Part shown: positions 49,534 to 62,117 of the stretch, in pieces
Layout: the number at the start of each line of letters is the position of its first letter
Numbering within the stretch: position 1 is the stretch's first letter
NCBI RefSeq assembly: GCF_963678635.1
Contig: NC_087067.1
Coordinates: forward strand, 21,643,547 to 21,707,546
Reading direction: 5' to 3'
Length of the DNA stretch: 64,000 nt
DNA from: Symsagittifera roscoffensis
Lineage: Eukaryota; Xenacoelomorpha; Acoela; Convolutidae
Program-made: the position numbers and the translations under genes
The notes under the pieces: generated by a model
Told to the model about the DNA's origin: nothing
Seen by the model: only the letters and a program-made list of their open reading frames with translations
Database searches by the model: none

Positions 49534-51878
49534 CCAGGATCAGAGTGGCGATCCCCGCCCAGCTGAGGGCGGTGGACAAGCTTCTCAAGCCGAAGAGCAT
49601 GGGGCTTCCTGACACGGCCTACATGAGTGCGAAAGTTGCAGAAGACCCTAGGTACGGAAGATCCTGTGGAACTTCACAACTGGCCAAGACGTTAGCTGTT
49701 TATGGTCGGTCGGATCCTGGAGCAGCGAGAGCGATCATTGTGGCGGGATTGGACTTCGAGGACCAGAGACCTTGGTGTACCTACTACCGGGGGCGGAGTT
49801 GAATCAAATATTGACCCTGATCGTGGCGATGAAGTCGGAGACACCGTGTGAACCGGAGCTATTGTTGTTCGCGGGAATGAATGATCACCTGCACGCGGCG
49901 GGACTATTTGAGCCCCTGAGAAGTGGGGAGCCTACACCAAAGAGTATCTGGGAGGCAATTCAGACGCTTTTTGCAGCAATGAATGAGGTGCAGGAACTGG
50001 TGTTATCCCGGTTAGGATCGAAGACAATAGTGGTATTCGCGTCATCGCCAGGTTATGCAGGCATGCCACTTGCTCTACAGTTCTTTCACGCCANNNNNNN
50101 NNNNNNNNNNNNNNNNNNNNNNNNNNNNNNNNNNNNNNNNNNNNNNNNNNNNNNNNNNNNNNNNNNNNNNNNNNNNNNNNNNNNNNNNNNNNNNNNNNNN
50201 NNNNNNNNNNNNNNNNNNNNNNNNNNNNNNNNNNNNNNNNNNNNNNNNNNNNNNNNNNNNNNNNNNNNNNNNNNNNNNNNNNNNNNNNNNNNNGAAGTGA
50301 GTGAGGTGAATGGAGGCATACCTCTCCTAACCGAACTGAGCTTGGTCATGAGATCTGATCCCTTGAAGATGATCAGGGGGCTAGGAGAGGCGGTAACCTG
50401 TGTCTACGGGCCAGCCGTGACGTACGCCTTCCCGGATCCGCTTGTGGCAGCGTACCGACACTCAGTAGTGCACGTGAGCCTGATCAACGTTCTGGATGGG
50501 AGGGCACTGAACTGGTGCGGACAAGAGGACATTACTCGTCGGGAAGATAAAGGACCCAGAGATAATAGTGCTCAATTTCAGGGGTCAACTGCAATGCAGG
50601 ATGGGGGGAAAGCGAGAAGGTCCCATCGAAGTCTATCCGAAATTCTGGAACTTGAACGCAGTATCAAGAGACATGAGGGATTTCTTGAAATCCCGGCTTG
50701 GAAGAAGAGCTTCGAGTTCACAAAGAGGGAGCTGGAAACAAAACTCGAGCGGGCTGTGTTACCCGGCGCGATTCCCGAGTTCCCGTCGGTGAGGCGGATT
50801 ACGCTGGGAATGAATAGCCCCACGGTAGTCCCTTCCCTACACGCGAGAGCAACGTTGAAGCAGCAGCTGAAGATGGGACCCCTTGTTCATCAGGTATTCG
50901 GCAGCGGTATATTTCCATACCTGTGAAACCAAAATAATTTCATGGACCACGCGAGCAAAGAAGATGCGGGGCTCGAGGCCTCCAAAGTTTGAGGTTCGGG
51001 AAAATTTGAAGAATCTTGAGATGGCAGGATTCAAGAGCAAGCTGCCCATCTATGACGACGGAAGGATGATCGTGGAGGAAGGTCACCTAGCCCTGAAGGA
51101 TGAAATGAAGTTCAGCACACGAAAACATCTGGTACCTTATGGATTGCAAGAAGTAGAGTTGCAACAAGAGGGACGAAAGTTCGATGCAGCAGGAGTTCTG
51201 TACGTACCCCTCACTGAATATAAGGTAGCAGATCTAACGACACCTTCACCCCTGTCAGTGGGAACCCCAGGAGACAGGAGAAGCCTTCCAGTGGAGAACA
51301 TACTCACAGACGCGCTAGAGAGGGATCAAGCTGATTCAGGAGAGGGAGAAAGCATGGACGAAACCCTCAGCGAGGCTGGAGAATAAATGGAAGTGGGGAA
51401 TACGCCCGACGAAAGGGCAAAGAACAAGGATTTCAGTCCCGGCACTACACGTGAGCTACTGAAAAATTTGGGTGGGGGCGACTTGTCAAACACGGCCACC
51501 CCACCTTTGGGGTCTCCTCGAACGAATCTTGAGCTGCCGCTAGCGAGTGAACCATCCAACATGGGAATCGTGCTCCTGACCAACAGAGTAAGGGAGAGGA
51601 ACACCTTTGGAAGCAACATAGGAATGTTCCCGAGCACTCTGGACAAGGAGGCGTGGCAAAGTTTCTTGAGCGAGTTCAACCAGAGGGTGCAGAACAAGGC
51701 TAAAGTAGACTACTTCTAGGAAGAACTGTGGGACACAGTGGTGAAGTTTGGAGAACCCGTCCTGATAGGCACTAGACTGGACGGGAAAGTGAGGAAAGAG
51801 CTGCCCGAGAAGATGACTGGCATAAGGAAGCAGAAGCAGGATACCAGGGCCACCCATGTAAAGATAGCTCTACTCTAA
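49534..51878 (+). pseudogene. Element C ORF2, interrupted by assembly gap
   Basis: The frame 49,500-49,802 runs from ORF1 tail into ORF2 (AIIVAGLDF at the ANSEF position of A). 49,772-50,093 encodes FAGMNDHLHAAGL and VFASSPGYA. After the gap come GGIPLLTELSLVMRSD and YGPAVTYAFPD. Frameshifts follow near 50,550 and 50,900. The C-terminal frame has a TAG at 51,717 where A reads Met, then continues EELWDTVVKF to a TAA at 51,876. The nucleophile Ser of the SGNH-like module is absent. Confidence 0.7.
50094..50293. other. Assembly gap (200 N)
   Basis: Exactly 200 N. Comparison with ORF2 of A (8,752 to about 9,810) shows that roughly 1.05 kb of coding sequence is missing, so the gap length is a placeholder. 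Confidence 0.95.
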
Positions 51879-51913
51879 ACAAAAAAACTCATGATAAAAA
51901 ATTTAGTGTCGAA

Positions 51914-52213
51914 ATGAATGATAAGAATAAAACTAGTAATATAATTAAAGATACTAATATTCCAAAGGCTAGAGAAGGGGGAGGCAAGAGTCGGAGAAAA
52001 AGGATCTGGACAAAGAAGTCGAGTCAGGAGTCAGTGATGGTGGTGACGACGCCCCCGAGTAGAGGAGTAAGGTCTAGGAAGAGAAAATATGAAGCGGAAG
52101 AAGCAAGTCCTTCGGCAGATGCGGTTTCAGTGAAGAAGGGCGGCTCGGCAGCCAGGAGGTTGACAGATGTGTTGGTCGAAATAGAGGCTTCAACGACTCC
52201 AGGGAAAGAATAA
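51914..52213 (+). CDS. Element C ORF3: small basic protein
   Basis: 99 codons from ATG 51,914 to TAA 52,211. It is very basic (GKSRRKRIW, RSRKRKYE), placed between ORF2 and ORF4 like ORF3 of A. A single stop separates it from ORF4 in the same frame, also as in A. Function unknown; nucleic-acid binding is a guess. Confidence 0.5.
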   Translation: MNDKNKTSNIIKDTNIPKAREGGGKSRRKRIWTKKSSQESVMVVTTPPSRGVRSRKRKYEAEEASPSADAVSVKKGGSAARRLTDVLVEIEASTTPGKE

Positions 52214-55170
52214 GACTTCAAAACCCAGAAGGCGAATGCGAAGAGGGGATCCACCAGTGGACAAATGTGGGAAGTGGATGATCGGAAAGAATGGATCTCG
52301 ACTCAACACCAGGATACTGGGAAGCAAGTGACAAAAGACCCTCTTGAGAGAGGTGCAACAAGGAACACCGCTCGTCCTTGCTGGATAGCCCTGGAGACCA
52401 CAAATGAACTGGAGAATTGCCTGAAAGGACTTGATCGCGGAGTACCCCGGAGGCGCCGGAATTGGCCTACCCAACAGAGGGTTGAAGTTAACAAGCTAGA
52501 GTTGCAGAGCCAGCTGGGGCGAACTTGTGAAAACTTGCTGCTGGAGTTTTTTGAAGATGCGATTAGAGCACCCTCGCCGGCACCATCAATAATGGCGAAT
52601 CCTTTTGGCAGGACCGCAGGACAGTTGCTGTTTTCATGGAGCCTGACGGGAGGGACACTAGAGGTGTTGACTTCGTATGACAAACTCAAATTGGGTGACG
52701 CGGGTTTGCGCGTGTACCAAATGTTTGTGCAACACATTGCTCGAGATAACTCAGGATTGAGTCTAGCGAGGAGCAAGGATTCCACCTGCTTCTTGAGATG
52801 AATCATGTCAGTGATGTCTAACACCAACGTCCAGACGTGCCACCAGAGAGCAATAGGACGCAAGACCATGGGAAGGAGAGACGCCACCGTCATCCTAAAT
52901 ATGTACCAGACTACTGGGATCGCTAAGGGGGATTGCTCAAGGCAGTCTCTAGAGAACCAAGGAAAGCTTGATGAAAAACGGAGGTTCTTCAAAAAGAAAT
53001 TCGGCGAGGATCACGATGTGCATTGCAACCTGACTCTGCCAGAAGATTACTCAAGGCCCACGAAACGCGGAGAAAATCAATATGTGTCTGGAGTGATGGG
53101 GATAGCATACAACCCTTTCTTGGACTCAGAAACTGGAAACGCTTGCTTGAATTTTGAAATGGCGGAGTTGTTAAAGTTCTGGACGGAGAAAATAGTTTAG
53201 ATTGACCCAGCGGAAAAGGAAAGACCGAGCCTAGACCTGCTACTTGAGAAGATACCGGAAATTATCAGTGTGCCGCGTTCAGACAAAAAAGTCAAACTAA
53301 GACTGGGACGCGGAGACGACGTGTTGTCTACAAATTTGGGGACCATTTGGAAGTTACTGAGACCATCCTGGTGCCCAAATCCCCACGCGACCCTGATTGA
53401 CGAAGTTGCGGAGAGGGTGAGATTGTCGCCAGCGAAAGATGAAGATCTGGGTATTTTGAATATAGTGCTTACGTTGATCCTACCTCATCAGGGGGAATCG
53501 GAGGGAGCAATGAGCAAGCTGGACAAACTAGTAAAGAAGATGGAGCCGGGCAGCTGTCTGGACCTGGCATGTGGAGGAGGGGAGTATTGTTGCGATGGGT
53601 GGTCCTGTGTCAGATTACAATCCTTTCGGAGGGAGTATTTAACCACGTGGTTCGGTGACATCGCGGAGAAGGAGAAGAGCGAGGTGCAAATAGTGGCTGA
53701 GTGTTACGCGAGCACCACTGTAAAGGTAGCGATGGCATTGGGATTTTCCTCGAGGATGTGCTGATTACAATCTCGAGAGATACTGGAGTCCGAAAACCGT
53801 TTGGTGACAGCGTTAAGCGTGGATTCTTGGCCAGGAGTGTTTCAATTGATCCAGAAGCACATCAGGGGATGGAAGATCGGTCTTGAAGCGGAGATGGGAT
53901 TTCCTGTGAGCGAGGCCTGCAGTTTACCAACGAATGCGAAGTCTCTGGTGGGATCAGTCATGACCAACCTGTGCGGAAGCCATTATCCATTACACATGGC
54001 GATGGTGGAAGCATCTAGTCAAAGAGTGTTAATCGACAAAGCGTTTTCGGTGTCCAAGTGTGTACGATTGTCACGAATATTGCACCACTCTCACAAGTTG
54101 TTGCGGAAGATACTAGGAGCAGTGCCTGCAGATCAAAGAGAAGACTTGAGTGAGGTCTGGGGTGAAGAGCTCTGGAGTCTAGAAAAAGAGAATACGAGTG
54201 ATTTTGAAAGACAGAGTACGATTGAAAACGCGATGAATAGTGCCCCAGCCCTGGAAGAAAACGACGTGACGCATGAGAAAATGATGACGTATGAGAAAAC
54301 GACATGACGCATGAGAAAAATTTGAACCTCTGTTGTAAGCTTCGGGAGAACGCAACCTCCGGAGCAGTAACCTGACACACGGGGAATGTCCATGCCATTG
54401 TCTGGCACAGACAGTTTGGTACCCGGAGCACTCGCACCTCTGCTTGACATGGGAAGTGCAACAAATTCAGTCAATAGAGCTACCCAGTCATCAGCAGAGG
54501 GTCACTTTGTTTATGGTGAGCTTGATGCTGGCGTTGCATCGGATCGAGGAGAACGTGACGAAATATCGAGAGTCGAGAGCACCAACAGTGGAGTCAATAC
54601 ACGCCATTGACTACAGCTGGAGGCTTGATTTGTTCGAGAATGCGTGTAAAGTATTTACTGTGCTAAGGAGTTGAGGCACTTGTGGAGTCGCATGAGATTC
54701 GTTTCATGGTTTCGAGCGACGCTGACGTCTTGGCTGTATACGGTGACGAAAAATCACTTGAAGAAGCATCAGAAAAAATATCGACACTTCCTGGCCGAGA
54801 TCGGGCCCGAGGCCTTCAAGAGACCTTGCTAACTCATCGTAATGCGATAACAACGGGTTGGAAAAGGGTTGGTAAAGTGTCTCAAGTTACTCCCAAGGCG
54901 ACGGAATCGATATTGGAGGAGGACTTGGCAAAGAACGTGAGCTTGAGCCTGCACAACTCCTTTTGTTTGAATAGGGAATCTAAAGTGAAGGGTCTGCCGA
55001 ATCAGGCGAAAAGACTGCAAGAGCAAAAGGAATGGATGCGAGCCTACAAACAGTTGAAGGCATGGGAAGAGAACGTAATCAGTTCCGATGGCGAAGAAGA
55101 ACTGGCAAGGCAAATTACAATGTCGAGTGTTTCAGGACCCAGTACCTCGAAGACAAGGGGCACGAAATGA
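52214..55170 (+). pseudogene. Element C ORF4, unknown family
   Basis: Its first ATG is at 52,265. It aligns with ORF4 of A over its whole length: FEDAIRAPSPAPSIM (FEEEMRTTPRIHAL in A), VSGVMGIAYNPFL, RPSWCPNPHAT, EPGSCLDLACG, FSVSKCVRLSR, NTSDFERQ, LTHRNAITTGWKR and LHNSFCLNRES. In-frame stops at 52,799, 53,198 and 53,762 and frameshifts after 54,300 inactivate it. Shared Cys residues and blocks mark the conserved core. Confidence 0.7.
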
Positions 55171-55686
55171 AGAGGGTGTTCAGGGATTGGTTTTTGAGTC
55201 GTGAGCGGAGAAAAAAAAGAGGGGCTTGAGTGTGAACCCAGATGAAATCTGAAGGCACGGAAAAAGAATTTTAATAAAAATTTATTGTTATTAGTATACT
55301 GTATCTACTTAAAAAAATCGAAATGCTGCATGACAATTTTGTGATTGGGCAAAACCAGAGAAATTTTAATGATTGCTTACAAAACGGAAATTCAGGGTGC
55401 AGGTTTATGCAGATTTTGATTGCTCTTTAGCGATATTGTGACAATTTTGCTTGGCTGTGAGTTTTGGGGTGTAGATAAAGTTAAATTGCTGCAAACTTCT
55501 GTAAATGACCACTGGCACGGCATCTTGAGACGCTTTCAGCATCCTGGTGGCTCACTTGAGGACATCGATCTTGATTCCGGGCAGTACGTACCAGTCGGTC
55601 ATAATTGGAAGTTTGACCTGGAACAATGTTTAGTCTTGATTTTGGCGTGAAATGCCATTTTTCAAAAATTCAAATTGAGCATGTCA
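55171..55686 (+). other. 3' noncoding region of element C
   Basis: About 500 bases without a coding frame. No purine tract as clear as in A precedes the LTR; the last bases are AATTGAGCATGTCA. Confidence 0.6.
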
Positions 55687-56480
55687 TGCTCAATTTTCTC
55701 GCGAAAACTGAAAATACGAGAAAATAAGATCAGAAGAATCGAACCACAATCGCGGGAAAATAGTCCAAAACATAGGAGCGTGAAATTGCTATTCGCAATT
55801 TTGCCATATGAATCGAACGAGAGCAGAGCTGTATCATTCTCAGAGAAAGAACAAGTCGTGACGGGGTGACTGGAAGAAACAGAGAAGATTGAGTTGACCA
55901 GAGTGATCCTTCGGTGGAAAGATGCACAGCTGAAGCTGCCCAATGGTCCAAACAGAAAGATTGCGTCTTGAGTTAAAAGTTATCCACTGCAAACTTCTTT
56001 TGTTAAACTTGATTACCGGACTCGTTCTAGAGTTGCTTATTAATATACTTACTCGAATCTAGAAGTGGTGTCGGTATGTATGTACTTAATTTAGTTTTTT
56101 TGAGTGTGTTTTGCATTATTATGTTGTGTTAGGGAGAGTTTTAGGTTGAGCCATCTGAAATGGATCAAAGGTCCACTGTCTAATAAATAGTGACTGTATA
56201 AGTAAGGTTCCGACCCTGTTTTTTTTTAAATACCGTTCGTGTGTTTTGGGTATTTTGAGACCTAAGCATGGGGCGTTCTTATTTCTAAAGTGGGGGTATT
56301 TTAGTAGTAGCCTTTAAGCCGTAACGCGGTTTGTAGTCTCATGTCGCAAGTGAACCGATATGGCTCCGACCGTTTGAGGTAGAAAAACACAAGAGATAAG
56401 GTCCCCGACTCTTGAGCCAATGGTTATAGGGCCTATTTTTCTTTCACTTCGTATGTGACTTTAGTAGGCGACTGTTACGA
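55687..56480 (+). repeat. 3' LTR of element C (about 794 bp)
   Basis: Starts TGCTCAATTTTCTCGCG, ends ACTGTTACGA. It is homologous to LTR1 and LTR2 throughout but visibly more divergent from them than they are from each other. Confidence 0.8.
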
Positions 56481-56537
56481 CGTTCTTCAATAAGAACAAG
56501 CAGCTCGACACGAGAAAATATTCATTAATACTTTTTG

Positions 56538-56897
56538 TGTAACAAATGAAAATCTTCGTGGAAAGTTGTTTTGTCATTTATTGTGCCGAGTAGGCAAACG
56601 GCATTTGCAATCTGTTTTCGCATGTAGGTTCTCTGTTTCAGAAACCTTCCTGCCCTGGGTTTCTCGGTACACGTGCACAAGTTCTTACAAAGCTTATTCA
56701 GAAAAAAAAGGGCTTATTCAGAAAAAAACCCAGGAACCCTGATTTTCAAAATTTATTGTTTGAAAATTAAATCCATCATCAATTAAATCTCTAAATTTGT
56801 CGTTTTTTTGATCTTCCGTCTCGGCCGGGGCCGCTCCGATGTTACAATGCAAGCCTGAGCTTATTCTTCTCGGGCCAGGGAGTCAACAACTGTTACA
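56538..56897 (-). repeat. Candidate 3' LTR of a family D element (360 bp)
   Basis: On the minus strand it starts TGTAACAGTTG at 56,897 and ends TTGTTACA at 56,538, giving inverted termini. GTGGGA precedes the start like a polypurine tract. A 21-bp duplication with poly-A lies at 56,692-56,730. No second LTR was found to confirm it. Confidence 0.35.
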
Positions 56898-57277
56898 TCC
56901 CACAGCAGCTGCCGACAACAGCCCATTGGACGAGCTTCAAACAGTCTGGTCGCTTCTGTAGGATCAGCCCGACACGTGTTTTCTCGTAATGAAACAAGGA
57001 TTGATTATAGTTTGACTTGAAAGTTCGAAATATCTTTAACTGCTTCAATATTTATATTCCAAGTTGGTCACGCAGACATATGCGATAATTACAGGAATTT
57101 ATTATTGAAAGAGTTTATCAAGGAAAGATTTATAAACCAACTGATTGCTCTGAATGTACGTGCTCTGTTTTGCATATTTGTCAAACTTATTTAATGTCTC
57201 GACAGTTCTCAGAAATCATAATTAGCAATGACTTTTGCCAAACTACTTCAAATTCAACCTAATTCAACCTCACTTTC

Positions 57278-57880
57278 TCACTTGCGCCATACCCGTTGGG
57301 TCCTTAAAGCCAACGCACTTCCAGTACTTGCCAATTTTACGTGCGCATACAAGGTCCCAATGGTTAATTCCCCATTGATTAGAACTGAGCTCATAATTTT
57401 TTTATTAGTTGGCGAAATCCACTCCACTGGATATGCATAGTTGACTCCTCTATTGATCCCTTTCCTCACGAAAATATTTGATAATTTTAATTTGAAAATG
57501 TTTGTAGTCTCTGATGCTAAGTTGCTATCCACTTGCTCTCGAGGGATAGTAATATTCTCGTTTGCAAAGCCTGGAACTTTCAATTTTTAGTATCCCGTTA
57601 TTTCTCACACTCTGATTCACTCAGTGGATAGAAAGTAGGAATAAGCTTGGAATATTCATGCAGGTAGGTTGCATCATTCCACCAGCTGCTTTTCTTAAGT
57701 TTCGTCATTGAATTTGACGCCAAATACATGCAAAATTTTAGCCTGAATTCTGATGCCACCGGCTTCAACATTAGTTCCCCATTTTAAGCATTTCTGCTTT
57801 CCCTTTTGTTGGAGTGCAATTGCTTTTTTTGCTAAAGGATACTCTTTAAGTCTTATTAATGTTCTCAAAATCAAATGCAA
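57278..57880 (-). pseudogene. Family D fragment, possibly env-like
   Basis: Minus-strand frames 57,695-57,880 and 57,278-57,583. The motif YPVEWISPTNKKI is shared with 60,262-60,450 and with 62,0xx in outline. The location downstream of integrase and before the candidate LTR is that of env, but no family is recognised. Confidence 0.4.
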
Positions 57881-58230
57881 TTAAAGTTTCGCAGTTTAGT
57901 TTTCCTAAGCATAAAAAATGATGATCAACTCACCAAAGAACGCTTCCTTGTTTTCCATGATGAGAATATGTATTTTGTTTTCACGAGTAAATTATCTAAG
58001 CAAAAACATAACTATTATCATCGTTATCATCATCATGGTCTCTATAACACAAGTAAACTCAAATCGTTTAGATGCTGACCGTTTGTTCTTTTTTCTAGTA
58101 TTTTACAGTTTTTTACCTTCTGTTTTATTCAGTGATTAATTATCAACTTCATCTACAGTACGAGCTACCTTAGATTCTTATCCTGTTTTCGCTTTTCCTC
58201 TTAAAGCTATTTTGGAGGCTGTTCTGTCTC

Positions 58231-58874
58231 CTACGCTTCTCCGTGGTTCGTCGGTGGGTCTGTTAGGTTGAGTCTCAGTAAATGTTGATGTGGTGATTGG
58301 TTATTTGATGTCCGATACTTCCGTTGGAGTACTGAACTGATCGAAATTTTTCCTTTCGGATGTAACTGTTTCTCTGTCAGGGGTAGCCCGTCTAGGAGAT
58401 TTACTTTTGATTTCGCGTTGGGGAACTCCACAGGTACAAAACCGTTTTCCTGTTCCTTAGTTTCTTTTGTTGCAGGAAGAAATCCCTTCCTGTTATTGTC
58501 TTCCGGCTATGTTTCAAAAAATGTGACAACTGAATCTCTCTCAAATCTTTATCCGTTAAAAGACCTCCACCGCTATTATCAAACGCGCCTAAGGTTGCAT
58601 ATTGTTCGCCGGTTTCACTTATTCTTTTTGGCGCGCGGATCAACTTCAGTTGTTTTGCATATGATACCCAGGACCCATTACTTTATTCAAAAGCATTGGT
58701 ATAGACTTTATTGCACAGCGTGAGAGTACAATTGCGATAAATTACTCTGCTGATTGGGTCCATTAATATTATGTGCGACTCGCTGCCAACAATTGTAATT
58801 TCCACCGGTACTTCTTCTGTGCAGCATTTCGGCGAACTTGACCTTTGTGTTTTTGCATATTGCTGTATGTTCAA
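58231..58874 (-). pseudogene. Family D post-integrase tail and adjacent fragment
   Basis: 58,231-58,431 resembles 62,441-62,713 (EFPNA-SK, TDKP). 58,401-58,643 and 58,683-58,874 encode a Cys-containing fragment (KCCTEEV, NCTLTLCNKV) of unknown nature. Broken. Confidence 0.35.
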
Positions 58875-59853
58875 TGAGCACCCAGCCTTTTCAGAGTGCT
58901 AACTCGAGGCAATTTTTTTTCTATAATAAAGATTTCCCCGCTTCCGGTTTCTTTTGCTAAATGCCCAATAGTGTCATCTATGTCACATTCGTGCTTTTCG
59001 AGAACATGCAGTATGTTTGCATTTGTGAAAAATTACCAGGGGAAAAATGTACCTAGTTCACTTTGTATTACAGCTTAAGTGGTTCATCCCCTAAAATTTG
59101 CGGAATGTGGGTTGTTTGTTTTTTTCACGAAAACTCCCTAAATTAGGGTTTGATCCCTTAAAACTTCAACAGCAAACGACCTCTTTTTCCGGGATTTTCA
59201 ATTTGCCCTGATAGTTAATTATATTTATTTGTTGCCAACAGCAAAGCGCTACTTGAGTTCGAGTTTTTTTTCAAGGAGATTCTACTTTTGGGTTGGCGTT
59301 AGGGAACTCCACAGGTACAAAACCGTTTTCCTGTTCTCTGTTACTTTTGTTGCAATGTTTTTGGAGCGATTATTCTTTTCACTCGCATCCTAAGCGTTTA
59401 TTTTTGTTTGTTCATGAAAAACCTTTTACCTATCATAATGACCTTTTTGCTGTTTTTTAATCTTTTGGTCTTCAATTACAAGTTTAAGATAAACTACAAT
59501 CTCTTTGATTATGCGTGGTCCGTTATAAAATGACCTAAATGTTTTTTTTATCCTTTGCCAAGGGTTGGGTTAAAAAGTAGTACTTCGTTCACGTTATTCT
59601 TAGGTCTGTATTGTTTTCCGTCGAGTAGGTTTTTTGCCGTTTTTCACAAAAAACCCCCCGTCTTTTCAAAGTGGTAACTCGAGGCATTTTTTTTAATTAA
59701 ATTTTCCCCGCTTCCGGTTTCTTTTGCTAAATGCCAAATAATGTCATCTATGTCACATTTTTGCTTTTCGAGATTATGCATTATGTTTGCATTTGTGAAA
59801 AACTCCCAGGTGAAAAATGTACCTAGTTCACTTTGTATTACAGCTTTACTGGT
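58875..59853. other. Duplicated family D sequence without a readable gene
   Basis: Contains one copy of the block TTTCCCCGCTTCCGGTTTC (58,93x) that recurs at 59,70x, plus sequence shared with 62,640-62,970. No protein identified. Confidence 0.5.
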
Positions 59854-60730
59854 TCATCCCCTAAAATGTGACAAATCAAATGTGGGTTCTTCAGATGAAA
59901 AAAATACAAAAGGTTGGTTTGTTTTGTTCAGGAGCACTCCCTGAATTATGGTTTGATCGCTTAAATTTTTAACAGCAAACGAACAGTTTTTTTGTGGAAC
60001 TTTCAATTTGCCCTGATAGGTAATTACTAATGTTTGTTGCCAAGAGCAAAGCGCTACTTGAGTTCGAAAATTTTTCCAACGAAAAACTGATCCTCCAGTT
60101 ATTTTCACATCGTTCATGTACACTACCGAATCAATTTCGGAACTCATTCAACCTCACTTTCTCACTTGTACCATTCCCTTGGGTCCTCAAAACCAACGCA
60201 CTACCAGTACTTGCCATTTTTATTGGGGCATTCAAGGTCAAAATGGTTAATTCCCCATTGGTTAGAACTGAGCTCTTATTTTTTTATTAGTAGGCGAAAT
60301 CCACTTCACTGGATATACATCTTTGACTACTCTATATTTCCTTTTCCTCATGAAAGTTTTTGATAATTTTACTTTGAAACTATTTGAAATGTTTGATGCT
60401 AAGATGCTATCCACTTTCTCCTGAAGTGTAGTAATATTCTCGTTTCCCAAGCCTGGAATTGTAACCTTTTTTTGTCTCCCATAATTTCACGCACTCTGAT
60501 TCGTTCAGTGGATAGAAAGTAGGAATATGATTCGAATATTCATGCAGGTAATTTGCATCATCCCACCAGCTGCCTTTCCTAAGTGCCGTAACTGACTTTA
60601 GCCTTACTTTTAATGCCACCGGTTTAAACATTAGTTCCCCGCTTTTAAGCGTTTCTGGTTTCCCTTCTGTTTGAGTGCAATTGCTTTTTTTTGCTAAAGG
60701 ATACTGCTTCAGTTTCAATAAGGTTTTCAA
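59854..60730 (-). pseudogene. Family D fragment, possibly env-like (second copy)
   Basis: Frames 60,407-60,730 (GSWWDDANYLHEYS), 60,262-60,450 (YPVKWISPTNKKI) and 59,854-60,147. The first block recurs at 62,118-62,423 (GSWWDDANYLHQYS). It has Cys and N-glycosylation-type sites, so an extracellular domain is possible. Unidentified. Confidence 0.4.
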
Positions 60731-61300
60731 AATGTTTCAATAAGGTCTCAATAATGTTTTACGCTTCTCCTTGGTTTGTCGGTGGGTCTGTTAGGTTGAG
60801 TTTCTGTAAATGTTTGTGTGGTGATTGGTTCTTTGATGTCCATTACTTCCGTTGGAGTACTGACCTGATCGGAATTTATCCTTTTCGATGAAACTGCTTC
60901 ATATCAGGGGTAGTCCGACTAAAAGAATATATTTTTGAGTTGGCGTTAGGGAACTCCGCAACTACAAAATCGTTTTCCTGTTCCTCTGTTTCTTTTGTTG
61001 CATTGTTTGGGAGCGACAATTTTTAAACCCCGCTTCCTGAGCGTTTATTTTTGTTTGTTCATGAAAACATTAAACCTATCTTAACGAATTTTTTACTGTT
61101 TCTTTAACTTTTGGTCTTCAATCACAAAATGTAGTTCTTTCGCCGTTCTTGTTCAACGTACATTGTATCACGCACCAGTTCTTGGCTTTTTTAGAGTTCC
61201 TTCTTAAGGTTTCTGACGTAGTCACTTGGCGTTGCAAAGATTTTAGTTCGCGATGTTTCGTACATGCAATCTATTTGCAAGGAGCAAGGGCAACGAAAAA

Positions 61301-61855
61301 TCAAATAAAACGGACTGTGTTTTTCACTGCATGAATTGAAGATCTAGAACCAAACATGACTCTTTGAAGATATTTGGCCCATTCACTGTGATTTTCTCCC
61401 ACATACTTAGACAAGGTTTCTTCGATTGTTCTGTTGGTTCTTTCAATCATTGCGTTTTTTTGAGGATGATATGATGTTGCGCTAGTTCTATCGATTCCCA
61501 GTAGGGAACATAAATTTTTGAAAAAGTGTGACTTGAAGTTTGATCCCTTGTGGCTGTGCAGATTTGCTGAGCAGCCAAAGCGTGAAACCCAATTATCGTC
61601 CGTTGCTTTAGCTACTGTCTTTGCTTCTTGGTTTTGAAGTGGTATCGCCACGTGCCACTTTGAGAATTGACCTTTGGTTAGAAGAATAAACTTGAATCCT
61701 TCTGATTCTAGTAGCAGTCCCATGATATCCAACGCTACGTGCCAAAATGGATGGCTTGGTTTCCGTGTCTGCAGTGGATGTTTATGTTTTTGGTTTGGTT
61801 TCTTTTTTTCGCATTTTTCAAAGCTATTAACCCAATCTTTAGTATCCCGACTCAT
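61301..61855 (-). pseudogene. Family D integrase core fragment
   Basis: 184 codons. The first catalytic Asp is in VALDIMG and the Glu in MIERTNR; the second Asp is lost (LHSHKGSNF where HSDQG is usual). The surrounding RTSATSYHPQ and KYVGENHSEW are typical of gypsy integrases. Inactive. Confidence 0.75.
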
Positions 61856-62117
61856 TCCAGGCCGCTAAAACCTTTCTTGAGTACGCTGAAAAGTCTTTTT
61901 GTACCCAAAGTAACCTTAAGATTCGTGTAGCAAAATAAGCGTTTCCTCCCTGAACACTGAAATCACAACAATTTGGACAAAGATGTACTGTTCTTTGGTT
62001 AGTTTTTCTCCACTGTATATCATTCCACTGGATATACATATTTGACGCCTCTATTCTTCCCTTTCATCATGAGAGTTTTTGATCAATTTACTTCGATACT
62101 ATTTGAAATCTTTGATG

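Larger units (their letters stand above)
31915..56480 (+). mobile_element. Element C: LTR-to-LTR copy of the giant family, degenerate
   Basis: Order: LTR1, leader fragment, LTR2, leader with minisatellite, gag, pol, macro-like domain, spacer, ORF1-4, 3' noncoding, 3' LTR. From LTR2 to the 3' LTR it spans 22.3 kb, plus roughly 0.85 kb missing in the N gap. Protein similarity to A and B runs throughout; nucleotide identity is clearly lower than between A and B, and the LTR sequence is mostly different. Many stops and frameshifts indicate an old insertion. Confidence 0.85.
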
